Origin: Burkholderia sp. IMCC1007
GTDB lineage: Bacteria > Pseudomonadota > Gammaproteobacteria > Burkholderiales > Burkholderiaceae
Assembly (NCBI RefSeq): GCF_027257875.1
Contig: NZ_JAPVQY010000009.1
Coordinates: 1-46,108, forward strand
Reading direction: 5' to 3'
DNA: 46,108 bases
Positions 34,417 to 42,223 of the stretch are shown one piece after another (positions within the stretch are counted from its first letter, which is position 1; the number at the start of each line of letters is the position of its first letter). Made by a program: the position numbers and the translations under genes. Below the pieces are notes generated by a model that was not told the DNA's origin, ran no database searches, and saw only the letters and a list, made by a program, of their open reading frames with translations.

Positions 34417-35205
34417 TCAGACCGCGCACATGCCGCCGTCGATCACCAGTTCGGCGGCCGTCACGAAACGGCTCTCGTCGGACGCGAGATACACGGCCGC
34501 ATGCGCGACGTCGTCCGGCTCGCCGAGCCGGCGCAGCGGAATGCCGCGTGCGAGCTTGCGCGTCGCATCGCGTTCGCCGAGCGACTGGAACAGCGGCTCG
34601 ACGATCCCCGTGCGGATGAACGCCGGGTGAATCGAGTTGCAGCGCACGTCGATCTCGCGGCGCGCGCAATCGATCGCGACCGACTTCGTCAGCGACGCGA
34701 CTGCCGCCTTCGACGCGTTGTAGGCGGTGAAATCCGGTTCGACCTTGAACGCGGCCACCGACGAGATGTTGACGATCGAAGCGGGACTGCTCTCGGCCAG
34801 ATACGACAGCGCATGCTTGCAGCCGAGCACGATGCTCTCGACGTTGATCGCCATCACGCGCCGCCACTCGTCGAGCTCGATCTGCGCGGGCGAGCCGATC
34901 GACCCGACGCCGGCGTTGTTGACGAGCACCGACAGCCCGCCCATCGCGTCGACCGCCTGCATGAGCAGCGCCTGCCAGCGCGCTTCGTCGCGCACGTCCT
35001 GCGTCGCCGCGAATGCGACCGGCACCGCGCGCCCGGCGTTGAGCTCCTGCGCGAACGCATCGAGCACCGCGGCTTCGGCAATGTCGGTCAGGAACACGCG
35101 CGCGCCCTGCTCGACCATCCGGCGCGCGATCGCGCGGCCGAGGCCGCCGGCGGCGCCCGTGATGTACGCACACTTGCCTGCGAGGCGCGAAGAAACGACT
35201 GTCAT
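34417..35205 (-). CDS. Short-chain dehydrogenase/reductase
   Basis: A 262-residue classical SDR: cofactor motif TGAAGGLG (~13-20), VLVNNAGVG (~90), INVESIVLG, the catalytic Ser in VNISSVAAF (~143) and Tyr/Lys in YNASK (~155-159), and the family ending [15 protein letters not shown]. An Asp at the end of the second strand (FLTDIAEA) favours NAD over NADP. The ATG at 35205 follows GGAG; an upstream frame extends to 35358 but has Arg/Ala-rich composition. Substrate unknown. First gene of a two-gene operon with the MDR reductase. Confidence 0.93.
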   Translation of the reverse strand: MTVVSSRLAGKCAYITGAAGGLGRAIARRMVEQGARVFLTDIAEAAVLDAFAQELNAGRAVPVAFAATQDVRDEARWQALLMQAVDAMGGLSVLVNNAGVGSIGSPAQIELDEWRRVMAINVESIVLGCKHALSYLAESSPASIVNISSVAAFKVEPDFTAYNASKAAVASLTKSVAIDCARREIDVRCNSIHPAFIRTGIVEPLFQSLGERDATRKLARGIPLRRLGEPDDVAHAAVYLASDESRFVTAAELVIDGGMCAV

Positions 35206-35628
35206 GTGACCTGCTCCTATCGTGAATCGTCGTTGCGGACCGCTGCCGCGACGGCGGTTGCCGTACACCGGCCAACGTCCGCCGGCCGCGCGGTTTGCGC
35301 GAGTATAGCGAGCCGGCGGCGACACGCCGTGCCGGACGGGTCCGCCAGCGCGTCGCAACGCGCCCCGATCGAACGGACGTCAGCGTACGCGAATGCCGCC
35401 AATCGATGAAATGAATATTCGTAATGCCCGGTCATAGGCACGACTCATGACCTGCGCGCGCGCGTGCCGTTTCAATGGTACGGCGCGATCGGGATATTGG
35501 CTCGCCGAAAACGGGCGCCTGCGTCAGCCGGCACCCCGACGAAACGAATGGACTGACGTATCGGAACAAAGCCGCCGGCGAGAACCGCATGCGGCACCGG
35601 GACATGTGCGCCCCCGCCAGCACCACCG
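35206..35628. other. Intergenic region
   Basis: This 423-base gap separates the SDR start from the PAP2 stop, both on the minus strand. It should contain the SDR operon promoter and any PAP2 terminator, but I find no clear boxes or stem. Short open frames are shadow-like. Confidence 0.4.
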
Positions 35629-36216
35629 TCAGAATCCGTCGCCTGACGCGCGCACGAATGCGCAGAGTTGCGGAGAATGGGTATCGATCATCTGCTGGAA
35701 CGGCGCGCGATGTCCGTACGCGATGCCGGACACGAGCAGCAGGCACGCGGCCGCGATGCGCGGCGAGAACGCGCGTTTGTACGCGCGGTCGTACGCGTGC
35801 AGGAACACCAGTGCGACCAGCGCGCCGAGCAGCCAGCCGGCAATGACCTCGGGAATCGTGTGCGAATGATCGAACACGCGCGCAACCGCCGTCGCCGCGC
35901 CGACCGCGAGGCCCGCCGCCACGCCCGGCAGCCTCCCAGGACGAAACGCCTGCCACAGCGTCGAGAGCGCGACGGTCCACACGGACGTCGACAGCATCGT
36001 ATGCCCGCTGATCACGCGGAAATCGAGCTGCGCAAGCGCGATTCCGCACCCGGCGTAGAGAATCTTGGTGGCGCCGACGACGCTCATCCCGAGCGCGAGC
36101 AGCGCGACCCAGCGCACCGCGAGCCGCCAGTTGCACAGCGCGAGCCAGACGGCGCAGGTCAGCGCGACCGGCAAGGTCAGCGCGGCATCGCCGATGTTGC
36201 TGATTTCACCCCACAT
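35629..36216 (-). CDS. PAP2-superfamily membrane phosphatase
   Basis: A 195-residue polytopic protein with about six hydrophobic segments. The lipid-phosphatase motifs are recognisable but diverged: SGHTM (~residues 70-74) and RVFDHSHTIPEVIAGWLLG (~113-131), where R-x5-H-x3-E replaces the usual R-x5-H-x3-D. A first K-x6-RP motif is not seen (the matching area reads KILYAGCG). The catalytic His pair is kept, so activity on undecaprenyl-pyrophosphate or phosphatidate-like substrates is possible. It lies 81 bases after mntH. Confidence 0.8.
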   Translation of the reverse strand: MWGEISNIGDAALTLPVALTCAVWLALCNWRLAVRWVALLALGMSVVGATKILYAGCGIALAQLDFRVISGHTMLSTSVWTVALSTLWQAFRPGRLPGVAAGLAVGAATAVARVFDHSHTIPEVIAGWLLGALVALVFLHAYDRAYKRAFSPRIAAACLLLVSGIAYGHRAPFQQMIDTHSPQLCAFVRASGDGF

Positions 36217-36278
36217 GACGGACGTCGAACGACTAGCGAAAGGCCGCAGTTTAACGCACGCGCGCCCGGCGCCTGTAT

Positions 36279-36295
36279 CAGCCTGTGACAGGCTG
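36279..36295 (-). terminator. Hairpin just after mntH
   Basis: CAGCCTG and CAGGCTG pair around TGA immediately past the mntH stop. CTGTATCAGCC is directly repeated at 36273-36283 and 36293-36303, the second copy covering the stop codon. No T tract follows, so termination may be partial. Confidence 0.4.
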
Positions 36296-36297
36296 TA

Positions 36298-37614
36298 TCA
36301 GCCCGCGACACCCGTAATCAGCAGCAGGTTCGTGCCGGTGATGACGGCGAACAGCGCCCACGCGGCCACCTGCATCTTGCGGCCGATCGCATGCTCGCCC
36401 ATCGTGTCGCGATCGCTGACCGAGCGGATCAGCGGCCACATCGCGAACGGCAGCTGCAGGCTCAGCAGCACCTGGCTCCACACCAGCAACCGCCCGACCG
36501 AGCCGTCGCCGAGCCACAGCACGCCGATCAGCGCCGGCGCGAGCGCGAGGCCGCGCGTGATCAGCCGGCGCTGGTAGCACGGAATCTTCGTATGCAGGAA
36601 GCCGTCCATGATCACCTGGCCGGCGATCGTGCCGGTCAGCGTCGAGCTTTGCCCCGACGCCAGCAGCGCGATGCCGAACAGCAGCGCGGCCGCGCCGCCC
36701 GCGATCGGCGTGATGAGCCGGTACGCCTGTTCGATGTCGGTCACGTTGTGCTGGCCGGTCGCATGGAACGCCGCGCCCGCGACGATCAGGATCGCCGCAT
36801 TGACGAGCATCGCGACGAACAACGACACGAAGGTATCGATCCGCACCAGCGCGAGCGTATCGCGCACCAGGCCGCGCGCGCCGCCGACCACGTGCCGCGT
36901 CTGCACGACCGACGAATGCAGATACAGGTTGTGCGGCATGATCGTCGCACCGACGATGCCGAGCGCGAGCACGATCGCATCCTTGCGGTCGTGGCCCGGA
37001 TTGCCCGGCACGAGCCCCTTCGCGACCGCATGCCAGTCGGGCGGCGTGATCGCGACCTGCGCGACGAAGCAGAACGCCATCGTCGCGATCAGCCCGAGCA
37101 CGATCGCCTCGATCTGCCGGACGCCCTTGCCTTGCAGCCCGAGGACGATCACCGTGTCGAGCGCGGTCAGCACGATGCCCCACGCGAGCGGCACGCCCAG
37201 CAGCAGCTTGAACGCCAGCGCGCAGCCGAGCACTTCGGCGATGTCGCACGCGATGATCGACACCTCGGCCGTCACCCATTGCACGATGCGGCCGAAGCGG
37301 CCGTAACGGTCGTAGCTCGCCTGCGCGAGGTCCTTGCCGGCGACGAGGCCGAGCCGCGCCGCCAGCATCTGCAGGAAGATCGCGGCGAGACTGGAAAACG
37401 CGACGACCCACAGCAGCGAGTAACCGAATTGCGAGCCGGCCTGGATGTCGGTCGCCCAGTTGCCGGGGTCCATGTAGCCGATCGCGACCAGCAGGCCCGG
37501 GCCGAAGAATCGCCTGAGCTTCATCCAGCGCGACGCGCCGGCGTCGATCGTGATGCTGCCCTTTACTTCTGACGGGCAGAAGGGGGCTGTGGCGGTAGTG
37601 GGAAGCAAGGGCAT
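36298..37614 (-). CDS. mntH: Nramp divalent-metal:H+ symporter
   Basis: A 438-residue Nramp transporter importing Mn2+ (and Fe2+) with protons. The metal-site motif DPGNWATDIQAGSQFGY lies at ~48-64 and the second, ATIMPHNLYLHSSVVQTR, near 213-230. About eleven membrane segments are seen, ending WALFAVITGTNLLLI. The ATG at 37614 has no good ribosome site and lies inside the end of the upstream AraC gene (52-base overlap, different frame). A second ATG at 37524 (MKLRRFFGPGLL) would avoid the overlap and keep the core, so the start is open. No Mn-riboswitch was recognised. Confidence 0.93.
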   Translation of the reverse strand: MPLLPTTATAPFCPSEVKGSITIDAGASRWMKLRRFFGPGLLVAIGYMDPGNWATDIQAGSQFGYSLLWVVAFSSLAAIFLQMLAARLGLVAGKDLAQASYDRYGRFGRIVQWVTAEVSIIACDIAEVLGCALAFKLLLGVPLAWGIVLTALDTVIVLGLQGKGVRQIEAIVLGLIATMAFCFVAQVAITPPDWHAVAKGLVPGNPGHDRKDAIVLALGIVGATIMPHNLYLHSSVVQTRHVVGGARGLVRDTLALVRIDTFVSLFVAMLVNAAILIVAGAAFHATGQHNVTDIEQAYRLITPIAGGAAALLFGIALLASGQSSTLTGTIAGQVIMDGFLHTKIPCYQRRLITRGLALAPALIGVLWLGDGSVGRLLVWSQVLLSLQLPFAMWPLIRSVSDRDTMGEHAIGRKMQVAAWALFAVITGTNLLLITGVAG

Positions 37615-38705
37615 GGAAACCGGGGATCGTGATCGCGACACGGTGATTTTACGGTCATCCGCCCCGTCTTCTCGCGCACATCGGCGCGCGGGCCCCGGCT
37701 CGGCCGCTCGCCGTCGGCGCGGCCAGGCTGCGGCGGCGTGGCCTGCGCGTCGGGCGTCCCGTCGCGCGTCCCCTCGGGTGCGCCGGCGCCGAACGCCTGC
37801 AGCCGCTCGCGTTCGGCGACGCGAAACTCGGTCGGCGAGATCAGCAGCCGCTGGCGAAACAGCTTCGCCAGACGCTCGCCGCTGCCGAAGCCCGTGCGCC
37901 GCGCGACCTTGTCGGCCGGCAGCGTCGTGTGGATCAGCATGTGACATGCGCGCTCGAGCCGCACGTGCTGCACGAACTCGGTCGGCGTCACGCCGATTTC
38001 CTTCTTGAAGCGCCGCAGGAAATTGCGCTCGCTCATCGCGACCGTCTGCGCGATGTCGGCAATCGAGATGCGGTTCGCGCTCTGCGCACGCAGCTGCTGC
38101 ACCGACATCCGGATCGACGGGCTCGCGCTCAACTCGCGAAACGCCCACATCGACTGCGGACAGCGCTGCTCGACCGGGCGCAGCAGGATGCTGGCGATCT
38201 CCTGCGCGGCGCTGTCGCCGAGATCGGCGCGGAACATGTCGAGCACGGTGTCGAGCACGTCGGCTTCGGCCGCCTGCAGTTCGATGGTTGCCGCGGCGCG
38301 ACGGGCGCGCGCCGTCGTCGCGGCGCCGGCATCCTGCGGCGGCTGCGCTGCCGCGAGCGTGCACAGATCCATCCCGTCGACGATCCAGCGCGCATGCCGG
38401 CGAATGTCGGTCAGCCGGCGCCGCAGCGCATCGTCCCAGTTGACCGCCGCGCGATCGCCGTGAAGATGAAAGAACGCGAATGCGCGGCGGCCGTGCTCAT
38501 CGCCGAGCGCCTCGGCGGCGATCTTCACGCCGGACGACGACTGCAACAATCCACCGCTTTCGGATACGTACTTCAGCTGGTAATCGGCACTGAACGCATG
38601 CAGGCGATTCGCCAGATTGAAAACCTCGCCGAGACGCGCGGCCTGGGCCAAGGAAAACCCCGTACTCAAATAGACAACGACCCACCTCTGATCTGCTGCT
38701 TCCAC
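37563..38705 (-). CDS. GlxA-type AraC-family regulator
   Basis: A 380-residue regulator. Residues ~1-180 resemble the DJ-1/PfpI-like sensor half of GlxA proteins (WVVVYLSTGFSLAQAARLGEVFNLANRL, YVSESGGLLQSSSGV, GMDLCTL), perhaps shortened. Residues ~205-300 are the DNA-binding domain (ISIADIAQTVAMSERNFLRRFKKEIGVTPTEFVQHVRLERA, then ADKVARRTGFGSGERLAKLF). A disordered Pro/Arg-rich tail of ~75 residues follows, the part that overlaps mntH. The start is a GTG at 38705 without a strong ribosome site; TATAAG (minus, 38764-38759) could be its -10 box. Confidence 0.82.
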   Translation of the reverse strand: MEAADQRWVVVYLSTGFSLAQAARLGEVFNLANRLHAFSADYQLKYVSESGGLLQSSSGVKIAAEALGDEHGRRAFAFFHLHGDRAAVNWDDALRRRLTDIRRHARWIVDGMDLCTLAAAQPPQDAGAATTARARRAAATIELQAAEADVLDTVLDMFRADLGDSAAQEIASILLRPVEQRCPQSMWAFRELSASPSIRMSVQQLRAQSANRISIADIAQTVAMSERNFLRRFKKEIGVTPTEFVQHVRLERACHMLIHTTLPADKVARRTGFGSGERLAKLFRQRLLISPTEFRVAERERLQAFGAGAPEGTRDGTPDAQATPPQPGRADGERPSRGPRADVREKTGRMTVKSPCRDHDPRFPCPCFPLPPQPPSARQK

Positions 38706-39138
38706 TGGCCAAGCCCCCGGACTGTTTCGACTTCTTGTAATACCGTCGAACTGTCTGGCTTATATTTGCTTTGACCTCGTGCGACAGGACGGCTATCTCG
38801 AAATATGAAGCGACGGCATCTTAGCCGAACGCGTGATGTCTTTGGCGCGAAATGGCCAACAGGGACAGCATGATGGCGGAATACAACAGGCTGTCGCCGG
38901 CGCACGGCACGGCCGCGCCGAAGCATGCATGCCGCAGCGGCGCGCCGGCACCGGAATGCGGCCCATGCCGCGTACCGCGGCGAACGTCGTCCACGTGCAT
39001 CGAAACGCATCGATCGTCGTGAACGAACGCAGTACGAAACGGCAGGTCGGGCGATGCCGATTCACGCGAATGCGCGCATGCGAGTCCGTTGTTCGCGCAT
39101 CCTTTAGAATCGGCGCACTACCCTCCTCGACTGCATCC
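38706..39138. promoter_or_regulatory. Divergent promoter region AraC/LysR
   Basis: This 433-base gap serves two divergent regulators. TATAAG on the minus strand (38764-38759) fits a -10 box for the AraC gene. TAGAAT on the plus strand (39105-39110) fits a -10 box for the LysR gene, starting near 39117. Neither has a clear -35 box. No other gene is supported. Confidence 0.45.
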
Positions 39139-40080
39139 GTGCCCGCCGATCATCGTCTCGACCTGAACCTGTTTCGCGTGCTCGACGCCGTCTACGTGCA
39201 CGGCGGCATCGGCGCGGCCGCCCGCGCGCTGCATCTGACGCAGCCGGCCGTCACCCACGCGCTCAACCGGCTGCGCGCGCATTTCGACGATCCGCTGTTC
39301 GTGCGTCAAGGCAACCGCGTCGTGCCGACCGAACGCACGCGCGCGATCATCGCGGACGTCCAGCTTCATCTTGCCGGCCTGCAACGCACCGCGCGCGACC
39401 CGTCGGCGTTCGAGCCGGCCACCCTCGACCTGAGCGTCGCGGTCGGCATTCGCGACGTGCTCGAATCGATCGCGCTGCCGCAGATCGTCGCCGCGTTCGC
39501 CGACGAAGCGCCGGGCCTGCGGTTCGTGAGTCGCCGCGTCGCGGCGCACGACATCGAACGCGAACTCGCATCGGGCAATCTCGACCTCGTCGTCGAGCGC
39601 CGCGTGCAGACCGGCCCGCGCATCGCGACCGAGCACCTGCTCGACGATTCGCTCGTCGTCGCGATGCGCGACGATCATCGGCTGATGCGCGGCCCGCTTC
39701 GCCGCGGCGACTATTTCGCCGCGCAGCATATCGCGGTGTCGTCGCTCGGCGTGCCGCAGTCGCTCGACGTGCTGCTCGGCAACGACGGGCGCTTCCGTCA
39801 GATCAAGCTGGTCTGCCAGCACTATTTCGCCGCATGCCAGATCGCCGCGTCGGGCGACCTGCTGCTCACGCTGCCGAGCACGTATGCGACGCGCATGACG
39901 GCGATGCTGCCGATCGCCGTGCAGCCGTTGCCGCTTCGGCTCAAGCCGTTTCCGCTGCTCGCTTACTGGCACGAATCGCGCGACACCGATCGCGCGCACC
40001 AGTGGGTGCGAGAACGCGTCGCGACGCTGGTGCGGCGCAGCGCCGGCGTCGCGGACCAGCCGCTCTCCTCACGCCCATGA
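39139..40080 (+). CDS. LysR-family regulator, GTG start
   Basis: A 313-residue LysR-type regulator. It begins VPADHRLDLNLFRVLDAVY, with the winged helix-turn-helix GGIGAAARALHLTQPAVTHALNRLRAHFDDPLF (~residues 20-52) and the family wing VRQGNRVVPTERT. The effector domain follows from ~90 (LDLSVAVGIRDVLESIALPQIV). The first residues fit the NodD/LinR-like subgroup that starts with LDLNLLRV. No ATG lies near the domain start, so I take the GTG at 39139; no ribosome site is obvious. The target is unknown; its divergent neighbour is another regulator and OsmC lies downstream. Confidence 0.9.
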   Translation: MPADHRLDLNLFRVLDAVYVHGGIGAAARALHLTQPAVTHALNRLRAHFDDPLFVRQGNRVVPTERTRAIIADVQLHLAGLQRTARDPSAFEPATLDLSVAVGIRDVLESIALPQIVAAFADEAPGLRFVSRRVAAHDIERELASGNLDLVVERRVQTGPRIATEHLLDDSLVVAMRDDHRLMRGPLRRGDYFAAQHIAVSSLGVPQSLDVLLGNDGRFRQIKLVCQHYFAACQIAASGDLLLTLPSTYATRMTAMLPIAVQPLPLRLKPFPLLAYWHESRDTDRAHQWVRERVATLVRRSAGVADQPLSSRP

Positions 40081-40195
40081 CGCGGCTCGCGCGAGCGCGC
40101 CGTCGCGCCCGAGATCCCGCCCGAACCGGTATGCTGGCGGCTCGTACGCCGCGCGCCGTCGCGGCCCTCTCTTTCCCGCTCACCGGAGACTTGCC

Positions 40196-40597
40196 ATGTC
40201 GCTCATCCACGCTGCCGCCACCCTCGCCGCCGACGCGCCGAACTACGTCGTCCAGCTCCAGGCCGGCACGCACGCGCTGACCGGCGACGAAGCGCCGCGC
40301 GAAGGCGGACAGGGTCTCGGCCCGGCGCCGTACGAGTTCGTGCTCGCCGGCCTCGCGCAATGCACGGCCGCGACGCTGCGCATGTACATGCAGCGCAAGT
40401 CGTGGCCGGCCGTGCCCATCGACGTGCGCACCGAGCTGCATGCCGATCGCGACGGGCTGCAATACGTGCGCCGCGTCGTGACGCTCGACGGCCCGCTCGA
40501 CGACGCGCAACGCCAGCGTCTCGCGGAAATCTGCGAGAAGACGCCCGTCACGCAATTCATCAAGCGCGGCACGCGCATCGAAACGACGTTGAATTGA
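40196..40597 (+). CDS. OsmC/Ohr-family peroxide-reducing protein
   Basis: A 133-residue OsmC-fold thiol protein. The two redox cysteines are present in LAGLAQCTAATLRMYM (~residue 60) and LAEICEKTPVTQFI (~118), and the preceding PREGGQGLGPAPYEFVLA provides the Arg/Glu pocket. It is of the general OsmC type (YhfA-like sulfur-carrier or peroxide-reducing), not clearly Ohr. CCGGAG lies upstream of the ATG at 40196. Its last codons are part of a duplicated segment (see 40580-40749). Confidence 0.92.
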   Translation: MSLIHAAATLAADAPNYVVQLQAGTHALTGDEAPREGGQGLGPAPYEFVLAGLAQCTAATLRMYMQRKSWPAVPIDVRTELHADRDGLQYVRRVVTLDGPLDDAQRQRLAEICEKTPVTQFIKRGTRIETTLN

Positions 40598-40749
40598 CGA
40601 TCGTCGCACGCAGCGCCGGCGTGCGAAGGAACCAACCCGCGCCGCACTCGACCGAACGCTGAAAGAAACGACGTTGAATTGACGATCGCCATACGCCGCA
40701 TCGGCAGGCTGCGCGGGACGCAACCCGCACTGCACGCGACCGATACCTG
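40580..40749 (+). repeat. Diverged 85-base tandem duplication at the end of osmC
   Basis: A 24-base block starting GAAACGACGTTG occurs exactly at 40580-40603 and 40665-40688, 85 bases apart. The following ~60 bases are similar but diverged (both contain CAACCCGC, then GACCGA and CTGAA at matching places). The block spans the last osmC codons and stop, so the second copy is a relic of the gene end. Confidence 0.7.
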
Positions 40750-40756
40750 AATGCAA

Positions 40757-40793
40757 AACGGGCGGCCCGTGCGCCAAGCGCGGGCCGCCCGTT
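40757..40793. terminator. Strong bidirectional terminator
   Basis: AACGGGCGGCCCG (40757-40769) and CGGGCCGCCCGTT (40781-40793) form a perfect 13-bp stem with an 11-base loop, between the convergent OsmC and DyP genes. AAAA at 40755-40758 gives a T run for the minus strand. Confidence 0.8.
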
Positions 40794-40812
40794 CGTGAAT
40801 GCCGTCCGGCGC

Positions 40813-41694
40813 TTACAGTCCGAGCGCGGACAGATCCAGCGTGCCGTCCTTCACCGGCGGGCACCAGAAATACGCACCCGTCAGCGGCCGCGTGAAGCGG
40901 AACAGGCCGTCGACGATACCGTCTTCCGCGCCGCTCATCCGGCGCATCTGCACGTCGAACGCGCGGAACGAATTGCCGAACGCGACGAAGTAGAGGCCGG
41001 CGCGGCGCGCATCGGACCACGGCGACGAGCGGCGCAGCATGAACGCCTCCGGCTCGAAGCTTTCCTGCGCGGTGCGCTTCACGTGCGCGAACTCGGGTGC
41101 GTCGTCGAGTTCCTCGTTGTCCGAGCGGCGGCGGCCGATGATGTGATCCATGTCGCCGGACGCGATGCGTTCCATCTGGTCGAAGTCGTGCAGCCATTGC
41201 TGGACCGCGACGAAGCTCGAACCGTCGAGCCCGGCGCCCTGCCCGGCGACGATGGCCGCGGCCACCGCGTCGTCGCCTTCCGGGTTCTCCGTGCCGTCCT
41301 CGTAACCGGACAGGTCGCGATCGTTCGAATAGCGGAATCCGTCGACCGCGTCCTGCAGCGCGAATGCCGGCGCCAGCGCGCGCTCGATCGCGCGGGCGCG
41401 CAGCACGAGGTCGCCGCGATCGTCGCCGCGCAGCCACACCCACACGTCGGCCGGCGTGATCGGCAGCGTGCGGTCGTTCACCGCGAACGCCGGGTATTCG
41501 GTCAGGCCCGGCACCGGGCGCCCGATGTGCGCGGCCAGCGAATGCCCGAAGCCGACGACCGTGTCGCGCCCGTCGACGAGCGCGCGCAGCGCCTTCAGCG
41601 CCGCCGCCACATTGCCGTTGTCCGAAATCGTGAAAGTCAGGTATCGGGCCGCCGTGTCGATCGGAGCCAGGATGCCTTGCTGAACGTCGCTCAT
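40813..41694 (-). CDS. Dye-decolorising heme peroxidase (DyP type)
   Basis: A 293-residue heme peroxidase. The distal motif G-x-x-D-G appears in LSGYEDGTENPEGD (~residues 129-142). The proximal heme His is in EFAHVKR (~203), with a later Arg/Phe-rich pocket (GLYFVAFGNSFRAFDVQMRRM). No Tat or Sec signal is visible, so it is probably cytosolic; class B (YfeX-like) fits best by length. GAGGAAACG precedes the ATG at 41694. No encapsulin gene is adjacent. A role in peroxide removal or heme handling is likely, and fits the neighbouring OsmC. Confidence 0.94.
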   Translation of the reverse strand: MSDVQQGILAPIDTAARYLTFTISDNGNVAAALKALRALVDGRDTVVGFGHSLAAHIGRPVPGLTEYPAFAVNDRTLPITPADVWVWLRGDDRGDLVLRARAIERALAPAFALQDAVDGFRYSNDRDLSGYEDGTENPEGDDAVAAAIVAGQGAGLDGSSFVAVQQWLHDFDQMERIASGDMDHIIGRRRSDNEELDDAPEFAHVKRTAQESFEPEAFMLRRSSPWSDARRAGLYFVAFGNSFRAFDVQMRRMSGAEDGIVDGLFRFTRPLTGAYFWCPPVKDGTLDLSALGL

Positions 41695-41918
41695 CGTTTC
41701 CTCAGGAATGTATCGTGGTGAGTCTGCGGGCCGTACCGGCCGGCGCGACGCGCGTGAACACGCGCCGCGCCGCACGCCGCGCAACGCGAAAGTGTAATCG
41801 ATGCGGGCGGCCGGCCCGTGCGCCACTGCACCACTGCGCCGCGGCACGTGCCACGCACCAGGGCCGCAACCGCCGAATACCAGCCGCGTCGATGCTGCAT
41901 CGCCGCATTCGTCAGACG

Positions 41919-41948
41919 TTGCAGCGAGTCCGGCACTGCTGATAAAAT
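41919..41948 (+). promoter_or_regulatory. Sigma-70-like promoter of the ABC exporter
   Basis: TTGCAG (41919-41924) and TAAAAT (41943-41948) are separated by 18 bases, placing the start near 41955. It is the best plus-strand promoter in the gap. Confidence 0.6.
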
Positions 41949-42001
41949 CCCTTCACGTCTTTTCGGCGTCCTTTCAAACCGTTCACTTCAGGGAGGTGCA
42001 G

Positions 42002-42052
42002 ATGTTCCGAATGCCAGCAACCTTCCCGAACGTGGTCCCACGACGCGGCTGA
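42002..42052 (+). CDS. Candidate 16-residue leader peptide
   Basis: The frame encodes MFRMPATFPNVVPRRG and stops at 42050-42052. It is preceded by AGGGAGG about six bases before the ATG, the best ribosome site in this region and better than that of the ABC gene itself. It includes CGA twice and CCA twice, codons that are scarce in this high-GC genome, and ends Pro-Arg-Arg-Gly-stop, a composition able to slow ribosomes. It starts ~47 bases after the predicted transcription start and 172 bases separate its end from the ABC start. A regulatory leader is inferred. Confidence 0.5.
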   Translation: MFRMPATFPNVVPRRG

Positions 42053-42223
42053 TCCAGCCCGTCGTCCGCGCCGGCTCCCGGATGCTTCGCTAACCCGCCA
42101 GCCCGCGCGCTTTTCCCGACAGCCCGTTTCGTTTCGCCCGCGTCGTCCGTGCGGCCGGCTGTTGCGTTTTCGACGTTCTCCGAACCGGAAAGCCCCGTCG
42201 CGCGATGCGCCGGGCAACGACTT

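Larger units (their letters stand above)
41695..42223. other. Long gap with promoter and leader peptide of ABC gene
   Basis: This 529-base gap between divergent genes holds the DyP promoter area, the ABC-gene promoter (41919-41948) and a short leader peptide gene (42002-42052). The expected ABC-gene leader mRNA is ~270 bases. Confidence 0.5.

Noticed and set aside
33366..35205. Specialised biosynthetic cluster around the MDR and SDR genes
   Set aside because: Only two general reductases are present with no synthase, ligase or tailoring genes beside them.
36298..37614. yybP-ykoY type manganese riboswitch upstream of mntH
   Set aside because: The upstream region is coding sequence of the AraC regulator and shows no such structure.
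40813..41694. Encapsulin cargo system for the DyP peroxidase
   Set aside because: No encapsulin shell gene is adjacent and the protein ends without a recognisable cargo-loading extension.
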